Assembly (NCBI GenBank): GCA_011053245.1
Contig: DRGS01000063.1
Location: forward strand, 1-5,205
Reading direction: 5' to 3'
DNA length: 5,205 nucleotides
Origin: Phycisphaerales bacterium
GTDB taxonomy: Bacteria; Planctomycetota; Phycisphaerae; Sedimentisphaerales; Anaerohalosphaeraceae
Below the pieces are notes generated by a model. The model did no database searches. It was not told the origin of the DNA and saw only the letters and a list, made by a program, of their open reading frames with translations. This document shows, piece by piece, positions 4,926 through 5,205 of this stretch. The position numbers and the translations under genes were made by a program. The stretch's first letter is position 1; each line of letters opens with the position of its first letter.

Positions 4926-5205
4926 GGCAAGAGACATGATGTTGAGGCGCGCCGAGATGATGAAGCAGATGTCGCCCGACAAGTGTAACACCTTCTCCAG
5001 GATAAGTGTATTCACTATTTCCAAATGTGAAATAGAAGTGCCGGGCGAAGGTGGTTCCATCCGCCAGCTTTTGGGCGGGTTGAATATCAAGATAGTGTTT
5101 GGCGGCGGTGAAATTAGCGAAACGGCGAAATGCACTGTCAAGAAAGATGCCGGTATCGAGGAAGAAGTAAAGATGCTGCGTTTTACCTTGAACGATGTAC
5201 TGAGC
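4918..5205 (+). CDS. Unidentified structural-region protein, N-terminal part (runs off the window)
   Basis: The first 96 codons of a gene are open at the right edge. The start has a strong AAGGAG site. Residues 1-19 (MAKARDMMLRRAEMMKQMS) form a methionine-rich basic amphipathic helix. From about residue 24 the sequence turns to alternating hydrophobic and polar residues typical of beta strands: RISVFTISKCEIEVPG, then LLGGLNIKIVFGGGEI, with loops rich in Gly. Three cysteines (23, 37, 72) are present. By gene order a scaffold, capsid or decoration protein would be expected soon after portal, but I recognise none of these folds here. The high expected translation rate would fit an abundant structural product. 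Function is unassigned. Confidence 0.6.
   Translation, partial: MAKARDMMLRRAEMMKQMSPDKCNTFSRISVFTISKCEIEVPGEGGSIRQLLGGLNIKIVFGGGEISETAKCTVKKDAGIEEEVKMLRFTLNDVLS

Noticed and set aside
1..5205. CRISPR array, tRNA, rRNA, insertion sequence or integrase
   Set aside because: I looked for regular repeats, cloverleaf-type sequences, inverted terminal repeats and recombinase motifs, and saw none.

Overview
This window is a stretch of a tailed double-stranded DNA phage or prophage, most likely a short-tailed (podovirus-type) one. Every supported gene is on the + strand and packed head to tail, with stop/start overlaps at most junctions. The diagnostic genes are a large terminase subunit (1108-2616), a 570-residue portal of the podovirus 'head-to-tail connecting protein' family (2808-4520), and a small gene after it that resembles the Bbp19-like proteins of Bordetella phage BPP-1 relatives. 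I see no integrase, tRNA, attachment site or host gene, so a lytic phage cannot be told apart from part of a prophage. The host cannot be named. The standard code with TGA, TAA and TAG stops fits all genes, base composition is moderate, and Shine-Dalgarno sites are ordinary, so a bacterial host is safe but no taxon follows.

Layout. (1) Positions 1-1111 hold a cassette of five tiny genes: an unknown 76-aa protein, a 56-aa membrane protein, an unknown 48-aa basic protein, a 93-aa protein with two CxxCxGxG zinc-binding motifs, and a 67-aa single-span membrane protein. The first three start from near-identical copies of a short boundary motif (GGAG[C/A]ATGACAAATG). In it the ribosome binding site, a TGA stop and the next ATG are fused, with TGA and ATG in the same frame one codon apart. 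(2) Positions 1108-2616 hold terL, with ATPase and nuclease motifs. (3) Positions 2609-2815 hold a 68-aa linker gene of a type often found between terL and portal in podoviruses. (4) Positions 2808-4520 hold the portal. (5) Positions 4517-5205 hold a Bbp19-like gene, a 51-aa coiled-coil gene and the start of an unidentified gene that runs off the right edge.

How the genes fit together: TerL powers DNA packaging through the portal ring, and the short genes on either side of the portal are probably virion-assembly accessories. The overlaps ATGA at 1108, GTGA at 4517 and TGATG at 906, plus the 8-base overlaps at 2609 and 2808, point to one late transcript with translational coupling. No promoter or terminator could be supported. 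The most unusual part is the repeated in-frame stop-CAA-start junction in the first 500 bases.
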